Source: Streptomyces sp. HM190 (GTDB lineage: Bacteria; Actinomycetota; Actinomycetes; Streptomycetales; Streptomycetaceae). Taken from it: a DNA stretch of 64,000 nt. The first letter of the stretch is position 1, and each line of letters opens with the position of its first letter. Position numbers and translations under genes: made by a program. This document shows positions 49,256-58,046 of this stretch, piece after piece. Where the stretch lies: the NCBI RefSeq assembly GCF_009857135.1, contig NZ_CP047318.1, positions 2,542,001 to 2,606,000 of the forward strand, read 5' to 3'. The notes below the pieces were generated by a model that made no database searches, was not told where the DNA came from, and saw only the letters and a list, made by a program, of their open reading frames with translations.

Positions 49256-50527
49256 GTGAGTTCGACCAATCGCACCGTGGTCGTCACCGGTATCGGCGCA
49301 ACCACACCGCTGGGTGGCGACGCGACTTCCACCTGGGAGGGGCTGGTGGCCGGCAAGTCCGGTGTCCGCCCCCTGGAGCAGGACTGGGCCGCCGACCAGG
49401 CGGTCCGTATCGCGGCGCAGATCGCCGTCGAGCCGACCGAGGTCATCCCCCGGCCCCAGGCCCGCAAGCTGGACCGTTCGGCGCAGTTCGCGCTGATCGC
49501 GGCCAAGGAGGCGTGGGCCGACGCCGGTTACACCGAGACCTCCGCCGACGACGGCACCGTCGACGCCGACCGGGTCGGCGCGGTCATCGCCTCCGGCATC
49601 GGTGGCGTGACGACGCTGCTCGACCAGTACGACGTGCTGAAGGACAAGGGCGTACGCCGCGTGTCCCCGCACACCGTCCCCATGCTGATGCCCAACGGCC
49701 CCTCCGCCAACGTCGGTCTGTACGTGGGGGCCCGTGCCGGTGTGCACACCCCCGTGTCCGCCTGCGCGTCGGGCGCCGAGGCCATCGGCTACGCCATCGA
49801 GATGATCCGCACCGGCCGCGCCGACGTCGTGGTCGCCGGTGGCACCGAGGCGGCGATCCACCCGCTGCCCATCGCCGCGTTCGGCAACATGATGGCGATG
49901 TCCAAGAACAACGAGAACCCGCAGGCCGCGTCGCGTCCGTACGACACCGCCCGCGACGGCTTCGTCCTCGGTGAGGGCGCCGGCGTCGTGGTCCTGGAGT
50001 CCGCGGAGCACGCCGCCGCACGGGGCGCCCGGGTCTACGCGGAGGCGGTCGGGCAGGGCATCTCCGCCGACGGCCACGACATCGTGCAGCCCGAGCCGGA
50101 GGGGCGCGGCATCGCCCACGCCCTGCAGAACCTGCTGGACCGCACCGACCTGGACCCGGCGGAGATCGTGCACGTCAACGCGCACGCGACGTCGACGCCG
50201 GCCGGCGACATCGCCGAACTGAAGGCGCTGCGCAAGGTGTTCGGCGACGACACCGACCACATGGCCGTCTCCGGTACGAAGTCCATGACCGGGCACCTGC
50301 TGGGTGGCGCCGGTGGTGTGGAGACCGTCGCGACGGTGCTCGCGCTGTACCACCGGGTGGCCCCGCCGACGATCAACGTCGACAACCTCGACCCGGAGGC
50401 CGAGGCCAACGCGGACGTGGTGCGCGGTGAGGCCCGCAAGCTGCCCGTGCAGGGCCGGATCGCCGCGCTGAACGACTCGTTCGGCTTCGGTGGTCACAAC
50501 GTGGTGCTGGCGTTCAGGACGATCTGA
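49256..50527 (+). CDS. fabF: 3-oxoacyl-ACP synthase II
   Basis: The protein has 423 residues. The ketosynthase triad is present: Cys in VSACASGAEAIGYAI (~residue 173), His in VNAHATSTPAGD (~313), and His in KSMTGHLLGGAGGVE (~350). It elongates acyl-ACP with malonyl-ACP. The start is GTG 49256, with GGAGA 8 bases upstream. It is the last gene of the operon, followed 20 bases later by a strong terminator. Confidence 0.97.
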   Translation: MSSTNRTVVVTGIGATTPLGGDATSTWEGLVAGKSGVRPLEQDWAADQAVRIAAQIAVEPTEVIPRPQARKLDRSAQFALIAAKEAWADAGYTETSADDGTVDADRVGAVIASGIGGVTTLLDQYDVLKDKGVRRVSPHTVPMLMPNGPSANVGLYVGARAGVHTPVSACASGAEAIGYAIEMIRTGRADVVVAGGTEAAIHPLPIAAFGNMMAMSKNNENPQAASRPYDTARDGFVLGEGAGVVVLESAEHAAARGARVYAEAVGQGISADGHDIVQPEPEGRGIAHALQNLLDRTDLDPAEIVHVNAHATSTPAGDIAELKALRKVFGDDTDHMAVSGTKSMTGHLLGGAGGVETVATVLALYHRVAPPTINVDNLDPEAEANADVVRGEARKLPVQGRIAALNDSFGFGGHNVVLAFRTI

Positions 50528-50547
50528 GACCGGCGTTGACCGAAGAC

Positions 50548-50575
50548 GGCCCGGACTCCGTGCGGAGTCCGGGCC
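50548..50575 (+). terminator. fab operon terminator
   Basis: Perfect 13-bp arms (GGCCCGGACTCCG / CGGAGTCCGGGCC) with a 2-nt loop, then GTTCG, lie 20 bases after the fabF stop. Confidence 0.85.
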
Positions 50576-50582
50576 GTTCGGC

Positions 50583-50658
50583 GTTGTCGTGACCTGCACC
50601 ACCTGGACCTGCACCACCTGGACCTGCACCACCTGGTTGTCGTGATCTACACCACCTG
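50583..50658 (-). repeat. 15-bp tandem repeats at the DUF3145 stop codon
   Basis: On the minus strand, CAGGTGGTGCAGGTC occurs three times in a row (50635-50591). A diverged copy carries the end and TAG stop of the DUF3145 gene (50658-50644). The octamer ACGACAAC follows the stop-containing copy and again the last copy. Confidence 0.9.
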
Positions 50659-51141
50659 GTGGAGCCAGCGGACCGGGGCGCCCTCGCCCGCGTAGCGGAA
50701 CGGCTCCAGTTCGTCGTCCCAGGGCTTGCCCAGCAGCTTGGCGATCTCCGCCTCCAGGTCCGTCTCGCCGCCGCGGGATCTCGTCAGGGCCGCGCGCAGC
50801 CGGTCCTCCGGGATGAGGATGTCGCCGTGGATGCCGGTGACGGCGTGGAAGATGCCCAGGTCGGGGGTGCAGCTGTAGCGCTCGCCCTCGGCGGTGGCGG
50901 AGGGCTCGGCGGTGACCTCGAAGCGGAGCAGGTGCCAGCCGCGGAGCGCGGAGGCGAGCTGGGAGGCGGTACCGGCCCGGCCCTGCCAGGAGAACTCCGA
51001 GCGCCAGGTGCCCGGCGCGGCCGGCTGGCGGATCCAGTCGAGGTTCACCCGGGTGCCCAGAACGCCCGCGACGGCCCACTCGACGTGCGGGCACAGCGCG
51101 CGCGGCGCGGAGTGCACGTACAGAACTCCACGTGTCGTCAC
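50647..51141 (-). CDS. DUF3145 family protein
   Basis: The protein has 164 residues: VTTRGVLYVHSAPRALCPHVEWAVAGVLG is the family start, then FSWQGRAGTASQLASALRGW and GERYSCTPDLGIFHAVTGIHGDILIPEDRL. It is actinobacterial and of unknown function. Its constant place beside the fab operon in Streptomyces suggests, but does not show, a link to lipid metabolism. The start is GTG 51141, with GGAGG 5 bases upstream. It ends in RWLHQVV at a stop lying inside tandem repeats. Confidence 0.88.
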   Translation of the reverse strand: MTTRGVLYVHSAPRALCPHVEWAVAGVLGTRVNLDWIRQPAAPGTWRSEFSWQGRAGTASQLASALRGWHLLRFEVTAEPSATAEGERYSCTPDLGIFHAVTGIHGDILIPEDRLRAALTRSRGGETDLEAEIAKLLGKPWDDELEPFRYAGEGAPVRWLHQVV

Positions 51142-51484
51142 CGGGGCCTCCACAGAGCGGGACGTCTTGCAGTTTGACGGAACGGCAGTGGCAGAGCGGC
51201 CACGGGCCGAGGCTACCGTGCGGCGGGGCGGGGAGTGTGACGTACCGTCGGAGCCGGCGCCGGGAAGCAGCGCGGTTTCACCCGGCGGGACGCGTGTCCG
51301 ACCCTTCGGTTGAGCCATCGGGGGGTGGGACCCCGGAAGAACTCAGCCATCCGGGAGGACGTACGGAATGGCTGGATCAGTTGCTTCGCGCGCCACATCC
51401 GTCCCGCCGCCGTCCGTGTCGGGAACCCCCGGACGTTGAGTGGGGTGGGAACTTGCAGGGGACGACCGACGAGGGGACCAGGGG
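51142..51484. other. 343-bp divergent region, DUF3145 / GDSL gene
   Basis: The region holds the promoters of both genes. I see no confident operator; AGCCAT and ATGGCT occur 17 bp apart near 51345-51375. A small open frame at 51368 is listed separately. Confidence 0.3.
51368..51439 (+). CDS. Possible 23-residue small ORF
   Basis: ATG 51368 opens MAGSVASRATSVPPPSVSGT and ends at TGA 51439. GGGAGG lies ~10 bases upstream, which is slightly long. There is no recognisable family. It lies 45 bases before the GDSL gene and could be a leader peptide or chance. Low confidence. Confidence 0.2.
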   Translation: MAGSVASRATSVPPPSVSGTPGR

Positions 51485-52384
51485 ATGCGGAAGCGACGCC
51501 ACCGTTCGAGGGCGGTGTCCGGTGCCGTGCTGACGGCCGCGCTGCTCGCGGTGACCGGCTGCGACGCCACCGGCGGCAACTCCCCCGGACCCGAGGGCAC
51601 CGGCGCGAAGGCCCGGCCCTCCGCGTCGCCGACCCCCGCCTGGGACAGCACCCCCCGGTCGCTGGCGGCCGTCGGGGACTCCATCACCCGTGGCTTCGAC
51701 GCGTGCTCGGTGCTGTCGGACTGCCCCGAGGTGTCGTGGGCGACCGGCAGCGACGCCTCGGTCGACAGCCTCGCCGTACGGCTGCTCGGGCGGACCGGAG
51801 CGGCCGAGCGCAGCTGGAACTACGCGGTCACCGGCGCCCGGATGGCCGACCTGCCCCATCAGGTGGCGCGGGCGGTGACGCGCAGGCCGGAGCTGGTCAC
51901 GGTGATGATCGGCGCGAACGACGCGTGCCGGGCGACCGCCGACGAGATGACCCCGGTCGCGGACTTCCGCGCCGACTTCGAGGACGCGATGGACACGCTC
52001 CGTGACAGTCTGCCCAAGGCGCAGGTGTTCGTGGCGAGCGTGCCCGACCTGAAGCGGCTGTGGTCCGAGGGGCGGACGAATCCGCTCGGCAAGCAGGTGT
52101 GGAAGCTCGGCATCTGCCCGTCCATGCTGGCCGACCCGGATGTCCTCACCACGGCGGCGACGAAGCGGCGCGAGACCGTCCAGAGCCGTGTGGAGGCGTA
52201 CAACGACGTGCTGCGGGAGGTGTGCGCCGAGGACCGCCACTGCCGGTACGACGGGGACGCGGTCTTCGACTACCGCTTCGGGCAGGCCCAGCTCAGCCAG
52301 TGGGACTGGTTCCATCCCAGTGTCGACGGCCAGGCGCGGCTGGCCGAGATCGCCTACCGGATCGTCAGCAGGAGAGACGCGTGA
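51485..52384 (+). CDS. SGNH/GDSL-family lipoprotein hydrolase
   Basis: The protein has 299 residues. The lipobox LLAVTGC at about residue 26 indicates a lipoprotein. Block I is LAAVGDSITRGFDAC (nucleophile Ser), block III is VMIGANDACRA, and block V is WDWFHPSVDGQARLA (Asp-x-x-His), so the SGNH triad is complete. Six or more Cys in the mature part suggest disulphides, as in secreted Streptomyces lipases such as SCO lipase. It cleaves lipid or carbohydrate esters outside the cell. GAGGGG lies 11 bases before ATG 51485. It is followed 15 bp later by galM. Confidence 0.9.
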   Translation: MRKRRHRSRAVSGAVLTAALLAVTGCDATGGNSPGPEGTGAKARPSASPTPAWDSTPRSLAAVGDSITRGFDACSVLSDCPEVSWATGSDASVDSLAVRLLGRTGAAERSWNYAVTGARMADLPHQVARAVTRRPELVTVMIGANDACRATADEMTPVADFRADFEDAMDTLRDSLPKAQVFVASVPDLKRLWSEGRTNPLGKQVWKLGICPSMLADPDVLTTAATKRRETVQSRVEAYNDVLREVCAEDRHCRYDGDAVFDYRFGQAQLSQWDWFHPSVDGQARLAEIAYRIVSRRDA

Positions 52385-52399
52385 CCTAGGGTTCCGCTC

Positions 52400-53392
52400 A
52401 TGAGCGAACTTTTCGGCACACTTTCCGACGGCACGGCTGTGCACCGGTGGACGCTGGAGCGGGGCGGCATCCGGGTGCGGGTCCTCACGTACGGCGGGAT
52501 CGTGCAGTCCGTGGAGGTCCCCGACCGGGACGGACGGACGGCGGACGTGGTGCTGGGGTTCGCGGATCTCGACGGCTACCTCCGTGACCCGGGGCCGTTC
52601 TTCGGGGCGCTGATCGGGCGGTACGCCAACCGGATCGCCGGGGGACGGTTCACGCTGGACGGCCGGGAGTACCGGCTGGCGCGCAACAACCCGCCGAACT
52701 GCCTGCACGGCGGTCCCCTCGGCTTCGACAAGCGGGTGTGGGACACCCGGGCCGTCGAGGGCGGGGTGCGGCTTTCGCGGGTCAGCCCGGACGGGGAGGA
52801 GGGCTTCCCCGGGCGGCTGGAGGTGTCCGTCACGTACACGCTGGACGACGACGGCGACGGCGGCGGTGCGCTGCGGATCGCGTACGAGGCGGTGACCGAC
52901 GCGCCGACCGTGGTGAACCTGACCAACCACTCGTACTGGAACCTCGCCGGCGCGGCCTCCGGGAACGCGGGCGGGCACGAACTGCGGATCGACGCGGCAC
53001 GGGTGACCCTGGTGGACGCGGACCTCGTCCCCACCGGTGAGCCCGCCGAGGTGGCCGGCACCCGGTTCGACTTCCGGACGGCGCGGCCGGTGGGCGCCGG
53101 GTACGACCACAACTTCGTGCTGGACAAGGGGGTCACCGCGGCGGCGGAGGCGGTGGCGGAGCTGCGCGATCCGGGGTCGGGGCGGGTGCTGACCGTGGCC
53201 ACCACCGAGCCGGGCGTGCAGCTCTACACGGCGGACCACCTGGCGGGGCCGTTCGGACCGGGTGCCGGGATCGCCCTGGAGACGCAGCACTTCCCCGACT
53301 CGCCGAACCGGCCGCGGTTCCCGAGTACGGAACTGCGGCCGGGCGAGGTGTACCGGTCGGAGACGGTCTACGGCTTCGGGGTGCGCGCGTAG
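52400..53392 (+). CDS. Aldose 1-epimerase (GalM family)
   Basis: The protein has 330 residues. GalM motifs are present: RYANRIAGGRFTLDGREYRLARNN, NCLHGGPLGFDKRVW (catalytic His in the HGG block), NLTNHSYWNL, and a Glu in IALETQHFPDSPN near the end. It interconverts alpha and beta anomers of aldoses in the cytoplasm. TAGGGT ends 7 bases before ATG 52400, so a separate leaderless transcript is likely even though the gene is only 15 bp after the lipoprotein gene. It converges on a GH3 glucosidase. Confidence 0.93.
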   Translation: MSELFGTLSDGTAVHRWTLERGGIRVRVLTYGGIVQSVEVPDRDGRTADVVLGFADLDGYLRDPGPFFGALIGRYANRIAGGRFTLDGREYRLARNNPPNCLHGGPLGFDKRVWDTRAVEGGVRLSRVSPDGEEGFPGRLEVSVTYTLDDDGDGGGALRIAYEAVTDAPTVVNLTNHSYWNLAGAASGNAGGHELRIDAARVTLVDADLVPTGEPAEVAGTRFDFRTARPVGAGYDHNFVLDKGVTAAAEAVAELRDPGSGRVLTVATTEPGVQLYTADHLAGPFGPGAGIALETQHFPDSPNRPRFPSTELRPGEVYRSETVYGFGVRA

Positions 53393-53407
53393 CCCCTGCG
53401 GCTACGC
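53387..53407. terminator. Hairpin formed by two convergent stop codons
   Basis: GCGTAG-N9-CTACGC: the TAG stops of galM (+) and the GH3 gene (-) form the two arms. Only 9 bp separate the genes. Confidence 0.5.
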
Positions 53408-55861
53408 CTCGATCGTGGTGACGACGCGGCTGTCGGCGATCGAGCGGCCCGCCGACAGCTCGTAGGAACCCTTCACGTACGTCCAGGAGTTCGTCGTCCC
53501 GTCCCAGGTCTCGAAGGCCCTGCGCGGGAGTTCGACGGTGGTCTGCGCCGTCTCGCCGGGGGCCGCTTCCACCACGGCGAAACCGGCCAGGCGGCGCCGC
53601 GGGCGGTCGGCGTCGGGCGCGGTCGGGGCGAGGTAGAGCTGGACGACCTCGCGGCCGGGTCGGGTGCCGGTGTTGCGCAGGCGCACCGTCGCCGTGGTCG
53701 TGCCGGTCACCTCGATGGACTCGTAGGTCCAGTCGGTGTAGCCGAGGCCGTGGCCGAAGGGGTACGCCGGTGTCGCGCCGGCCCGGTCCCAGGCGCGGTA
53801 GCCGATGAAGACGTCCTCGTCGTAGGGGAGTTCGCCGTTCGCGGGGGTCACGCGGGTGACGGGGGCGTCGGCGAGGGAGCCCCAGGTGGTGGGGAGGCGT
53901 CCGCCGGGCTCGTGGCTGCCGGTGAGGACGTCGGCGAGGGCGGCGCCGCCCTCCTGGCCGGGGAACCAGGTGAGGAGGACCGCGGCGGTCTCGTCGCGCC
54001 ACGGGAGCTCCACCGGGGAACCGGAGTTGACGACCACGACGGTGCGGGGGTTGGCGGCGGCCACGGCGCGGACCAGGTCGTCCTGGCGGCCGGGGAGGCG
54101 GAGGTCGGCGCGGTCGAAGCCCTCGGACTCGACGCGTTCGGTGGTGGCGACCACGACGACGGCGGTGTCGGCGGCGCGGGCCGCCGCGACGGCCTCGGCG
54201 ATCAGCTCGTCGGGGTCGCGCCGCGGCTCCTGGTGGCAGAGGGAGAAGCCGACGCCGCTGAACGGCACGTCGTCCGGGAGGGCGATGACGTGGGTGAGGG
54301 AGACCTCGACCGGGGTGCCGGCCGTCAGCTCGACCCGGGCCCGGGGCACGGGGGCGCTGAAGATCGCGCCGAAGGGGTCGTCCTTGTCGGCGGACTGGAC
54401 GGCGTCGAAGTGGGTGGTGCCGTCGACGGTGAGGGTGAACGCGCCGAGGCCCTTGATGCCGAAGGTGTGGGTGCCGGTCTCGCGCGGGGTGAGGGTGCCG
54501 GTCAGTTCGACGCTGTGCAGGGAGTCGTGTGTCACACCGTCGGGGAGGTCCGAACCCATCCACTGGATCTGCCCGCTCGGCGCGGAGCCGGTGCCGATGA
54601 CGGTGCCGGAGGCGTCGCGGCAGACGGCGCGCAGCACGAACCCCTGGTCGGCGACGGCGAGTTCCTCCTCGGGGTCGGCGCCCACCGCGTAGGTCAGGGT
54701 GCCCTCGGGGAGCGCGGCGGTGAGGCCGTCGAGCGGGGAGACGACACGGGCGGGGAAGACGGTGGCGGAGCCGCCGCCGAGGACCCGGGCGTCGCGGGCG
54801 GCGGCGCCGACGAGGGCGACCGTCGCACCCGGCTGCAGGGGGAGCACGGGCCGCTCGCCGCGCGTCTCGTTGCGGACGAGGACGAAGGAGCGGCGGGCGA
54901 TCTCGCGGGCCAGGGCGGCGCCGTCGACGGGCGCGGGCGGCTCGGTGACGACCGGGTCCGCGCCCTCCAGGACGCCGACCCGGGCGGCGAGCCGCAGCAC
55001 ACGACGCACGGCCTCGTCGACCCGGGCCTCGTCGGCCTCACCGGCGCGTACGGCGGCGGCGAGGGCCTCGCCGTAGACGGTGACGGGGCCGGGCATGGCG
55101 ACGTCGAGGCCGCCGGTGAGGGCGCCGGTGGTGGAGCGGGCGGCCGTCCAGTCGGAGACGTTGAAGCCGTCGAAGCCCCATTCCCCGCGCAGGACCTCGT
55201 TCACGAGGTGGTGGTGCTCGGTCATCGTGGTGCCGTTGACCGAGTTGTAGGCGGTCATGATGCCCCAGGGGTGGGCGTTCTCCACGATCGCCTCGAAGGG
55301 CGCCAGGTACAGCTCGCGCAGGGCGCGTGCGGAGACCAGGTTGTCGACGGTGAAGCGTTCGGTCTCGGCGTCGTTGGCGACGAAGTGCTTGACGGTGGTG
55401 CCGACGCCGCCGGACTGGACGCCCCGCACATAGCCGGTGCCGATCTCCCCGGTGAGGTACGGGTCCTCGCTGTACGCCTCGAAGTGGCGGCCGCCGAGCG
55501 GGGAGCGGTGCAGGTTGACGGTGGGGGCGAGCAGCACGTGGACGCCCTTGCGGCGGGCCTCCTGGGCGAGCAGCACCCCGGCCTCACGGGCGAGTTCGGG
55601 GTCCCAGGTGGCGGCGAGGGCGGTCGGGGAGGGCAGGGCCACGGACGGGTCGTCGGCGGTCCAGCGGATGCCTCGTACGCCGATCGGGCCGTCGGACATC
55701 ACCAGGGAGCCCAGGCCGATCTCGGGGAGGGCGGGCAGCGTCCAGAAGTCCTGGCCGGCGAGGAGCCGGGCCTTCGCGTCGAGGTCGAGCGCGGCCAGGG
55801 CCGTGTCGACGACGGCCTCGCGGGCCGCCTCGTCGGCCGGGTGTGCGTGGATGCCCGCCAT
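53402..55861 (-). CDS. Glycoside hydrolase family 3 beta-glucosidase with PA14 insert
   Basis: The protein has 819 residues. The GH3 N-domain ends with the nucleophile Asp in GFDGFNVSDWTAARST (~residue 240). The C-domain begins near residue 315. An inserted PA14 lectin-like domain (~400-540) contains GTHTFGIKGLGAFTLTVDGT. A fibronectin III-like end (~720-815) closes the protein. KHFVANDAETERF is the catalytic-pocket Lys-His. There is no signal peptide, so it acts inside the cell on imported oligosaccharides. GGAGG lies 6 bases before ATG 55861. It is divergent from a TetR gene that probably controls it. Confidence 0.92.
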   Translation of the reverse strand: MAGIHAHPADEAAREAVVDTALAALDLDAKARLLAGQDFWTLPALPEIGLGSLVMSDGPIGVRGIRWTADDPSVALPSPTALAATWDPELAREAGVLLAQEARRKGVHVLLAPTVNLHRSPLGGRHFEAYSEDPYLTGEIGTGYVRGVQSGGVGTTVKHFVANDAETERFTVDNLVSARALRELYLAPFEAIVENAHPWGIMTAYNSVNGTTMTEHHHLVNEVLRGEWGFDGFNVSDWTAARSTTGALTGGLDVAMPGPVTVYGEALAAAVRAGEADEARVDEAVRRVLRLAARVGVLEGADPVVTEPPAPVDGAALAREIARRSFVLVRNETRGERPVLPLQPGATVALVGAAARDARVLGGGSATVFPARVVSPLDGLTAALPEGTLTYAVGADPEEELAVADQGFVLRAVCRDASGTVIGTGSAPSGQIQWMGSDLPDGVTHDSLHSVELTGTLTPRETGTHTFGIKGLGAFTLTVDGTTHFDAVQSADKDDPFGAIFSAPVPRARVELTAGTPVEVSLTHVIALPDDVPFSGVGFSLCHQEPRRDPDELIAEAVAAARAADTAVVVVATTERVESEGFDRADLRLPGRQDDLVRAVAAANPRTVVVVNSGSPVELPWRDETAAVLLTWFPGQEGGAALADVLTGSHEPGGRLPTTWGSLADAPVTRVTPANGELPYDEDVFIGYRAWDRAGATPAYPFGHGLGYTDWTYESIEVTGTTTATVRLRNTGTRPGREVVQLYLAPTAPDADRPRRRLAGFAVVEAAPGETAQTTVELPRRAFETWDGTTNSWTYVKGSYELSAGRSIADSRVVTTIEA

Positions 55862-55982
55862 GGGTTCCTCCAGGGTCTCGGGTCCGTGCGGTCCGCCCAT
55901 CGTGCACCCGCCACCTGGTGACCGGTAGGTTTCGTTACCCTGCCGTTATGTTCAGGCCGGGGGGATGCCGTACGGTGACGCC

Positions 55983-56585
55983 ATGAACGCGAGGCTCAGG
56001 AGCGAGGAGCGCCGCGCCGAGATCGTCCGGGCTGCCCTGGAGGTGATCGCCGGGCGCGGTTACCGCGCGGCGAGCCTGGCGGCGGTCGCGGAGCGCGTCG
56101 GGCTCACCCAGCAGGGGCTGCTGCACCACTTCCCGACGAAGGAGGCACTGCTCGTCGCCGTGCTGGAGGAGCGGGACCAGTGGGACGCGGTGCCGGACCA
56201 CCGGTGGCGGCTGGACCTGCTGGCCTCGCTGGTGGAGTACAACGCGATGCGGCCCGGCATCGTCCAGACGTTCTCGGCGCTGCTCGGCGAGAGCGTCACC
56301 GAGGGGCATCCGGCGCGGGAGTACTTCACGGAGCGGTACGGGAAGGTCCGGGCGACCATGGCGGAGCTGCTGCGCGCCGCGTACGGCGAGCGCCTGCCGA
56401 ACGGCCTCACCCCCGAGCGGACGGCGCCGCTGCTGGTGGCCGTGATGGACGGGCTGCAGTACCAGTGGCTGCTGGACCCGGAGAACGTCGACATGCCGGG
56501 CGCGTTCCGCGACTTCCTGACCCTGCTCGGGGAGAGCGGGGAGAGCGGGGAGCCAGGGGTGGGCGGGGAGGAGCGGGAGGGCTGA
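55983..56585 (+). CDS. TetR family regulator, probable controller of the GH3 gene
   Basis: The protein has 200 residues. The HTH is in residues ~8-55: RRAEIVRAALEVIAGRGYRAASLAAVAERVGLTQQGLLHHFPTKEAL. The C-terminal domain is of the BetI-like TetR_C_6 type. The tail is Gly/Glu-rich. TACGGT ends six bases before ATG 55983, a leaderless start; an upstream in-frame ATG at 55965 would lie in the promoter. The 121-bp gap to the GH3 gene includes GGTA-N8-TACC (55924-55939), a weak operator candidate. Confidence 0.9.
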   Translation: MNARLRSEERRAEIVRAALEVIAGRGYRAASLAAVAERVGLTQQGLLHHFPTKEALLVAVLEERDQWDAVPDHRWRLDLLASLVEYNAMRPGIVQTFSALLGESVTEGHPAREYFTERYGKVRATMAELLRAAYGERLPNGLTPERTAPLLVAVMDGLQYQWLLDPENVDMPGAFRDFLTLLGESGESGEPGVGGEEREG

Positions 56586-56719
56586 GCCCTCGTCCGGCAC
56601 GGCGTCCCGCACGGCGCGTGGCATGGCGTGCGCCCCTTCCGTCACGCGATACTGCCGCGGTCCGGGCCACACCCCCCGCGGCGCGCTCGCGCCGCAGCCA
56701 CGGAAGGACTCGAACTCCC

Positions 56720-58033
56720 TTGCATTTCAAGAGACTTGGTTACACGTCGGGGCGGCGCGGCAGGACCGGCGCGCGAGGAGCGGTGGGGCTGGTGGCCCTG
56801 TGCGCGGGCCTCGCCGTGCCCGGCCCCGCAACGGCTTCCTCCTCGGGACCGGCCGCGCCCGAGGGCGCCTCCGCCGCCCTCACCGTCGAGGAGCGGCGGC
56901 TCGACCGCGCGGTGCCCCAGGAGATTCTGCGGCGGTCCGGATTCGACCGGGCGGCACCGGAGTTGGAGCGGGCGCTCGCCGGGGCGCGGTCGTACGAGCA
57001 GGCGGAGCGGATCGTCGTCCGTGCCGGATCGCGGCTGTGGACGCGGGCCGTGGACCGGGCGCAGGGCCGGGGTCCGGCGGGCGGTGACCTCAGCCGGGAC
57101 GACGACCGGCCGCTGTACTGGGCCCGGTTGGGGATGACGCGGGAAGTCCGGCAGTGGACACCGGGGTTCGCCCTGAGCGACGTCCGGCGGGCCGCGCTGC
57201 TGGGGAGGCTGGAGCAGGCGTCGCGGGGGCAGGACGCGATCCGTTACCCCCGCTCCGCCGACGGGAAGGGGCTGAAGCGGATCCTCGTCACCGGGTTCGA
57301 CCCGTTCACCCTGGACCGGGACATCCGGATCTCCAACCCGTCCGGGGCGACGGCGCTCGCGCTCGACGGCACGGTGATCCGCACCGCCGACGGTCCGGCG
57401 CGGATCGAGACGGCCGTCTTCCCCGTCCGCTGGCAGGACTTCGCCGACGGGACGGTGGAACGCACCCTGCGCGGGCGGCTGCCGCGGGTCGACCTCTTCG
57501 CCACCGTCAGCCAGGGCCGGGTGGGCCGCTTCGACATCGAGCGCACCAACGGGGCCTGGCGGGGCGGCTTCCCCGACAACGACGACGTCGCGCGCACCGA
57601 GACCGTCCCGGTGACCGACCCCGCCACGCAGCCGCAGTGGACGTCGACGACCCTGCCGTACGCGGACATCGTCGCCGCGGCCACGGGGCGCTTCCCGGTG
57701 TACGACAACACGAGCGTGACGGAGATACCGGCGGGCGGCACCACGGCGGTCGTACGGCCGGAGGGGCCGACGGCGGGCTCGACCGCGCGGGCCGGGGGCG
57801 GCGGGAACTACCTCTCCAACGAGATCGCCTACCGGGCGACGCTGCTGCGGGACCGGCTGGGCCTGCACGACACGCTGCCGGGCGGGCATGTGCACACACC
57901 GGTGCTGCAGTTCGGGACGGGCAACACCGACCCGGCGACCGGGACGGTCACCGACCCCGAGTTCGTGCGGAACCGGCTGGACATCATCGCGCAGGTGCGG
58001 GCCGTCGTGAGGGTGGCCGCGGACGCGTCGTGA
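56720..58033 (+). CDS. Secreted pyroglutamyl-peptidase-like (C15) protein
   Basis: The product has 437 residues. A basic start (GRRGRTGARG) and hydrophobic core ending ATASS form a signal peptide. A helical domain (~45-175) precedes a C15-like domain beginning KRILVTGFDPFTLDRDIRISNPSGATALALDG, the hallmark PCP start (GFxPF...NPS). The later part (GGNYLSNEIAYRATLLRDRLG, then GHVHTPVL) contains the region where PCP has its catalytic Cys (GxxLCNxxFY); here the position reads NYLSNEIAY, so the Cys is Ser. The catalytic His (HVHTP) is kept. Start TTG 56720 is uncertain; the ribosome site is weak. Confidence 0.75.
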   Translation: MHFKRLGYTSGRRGRTGARGAVGLVALCAGLAVPGPATASSSGPAAPEGASAALTVEERRLDRAVPQEILRRSGFDRAAPELERALAGARSYEQAERIVVRAGSRLWTRAVDRAQGRGPAGGDLSRDDDRPLYWARLGMTREVRQWTPGFALSDVRRAALLGRLEQASRGQDAIRYPRSADGKGLKRILVTGFDPFTLDRDIRISNPSGATALALDGTVIRTADGPARIETAVFPVRWQDFADGTVERTLRGRLPRVDLFATVSQGRVGRFDIERTNGAWRGGFPDNDDVARTETVPVTDPATQPQWTSTTLPYADIVAAATGRFPVYDNTSVTEIPAGGTTAVVRPEGPTAGSTARAGGGGNYLSNEIAYRATLLRDRLGLHDTLPGGHVHTPVLQFGTGNTDPATGTVTDPEFVRNRLDIIAQVRAVVRVAADAS

Positions 58034-58046
58034 ACCGCCCCGGCGG

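Noticed and set aside
46709..51094. A 1461-codon open frame antisense to the fab operon
   Set aside because: It is a shadow of high third-position GC. The + strand genes beneath are well-known families, and the antisense translation is Arg/Gly/Val-rich with no domain.
56695..56760. tRNA-like fragment (GGACTCGAACTCCC with a TTGCATTTCAAG stem)
   Set aside because: The T arm does not pair properly, the anticodon loop has the wrong length and no acceptor stem exists. It lies at the start of a coding region.
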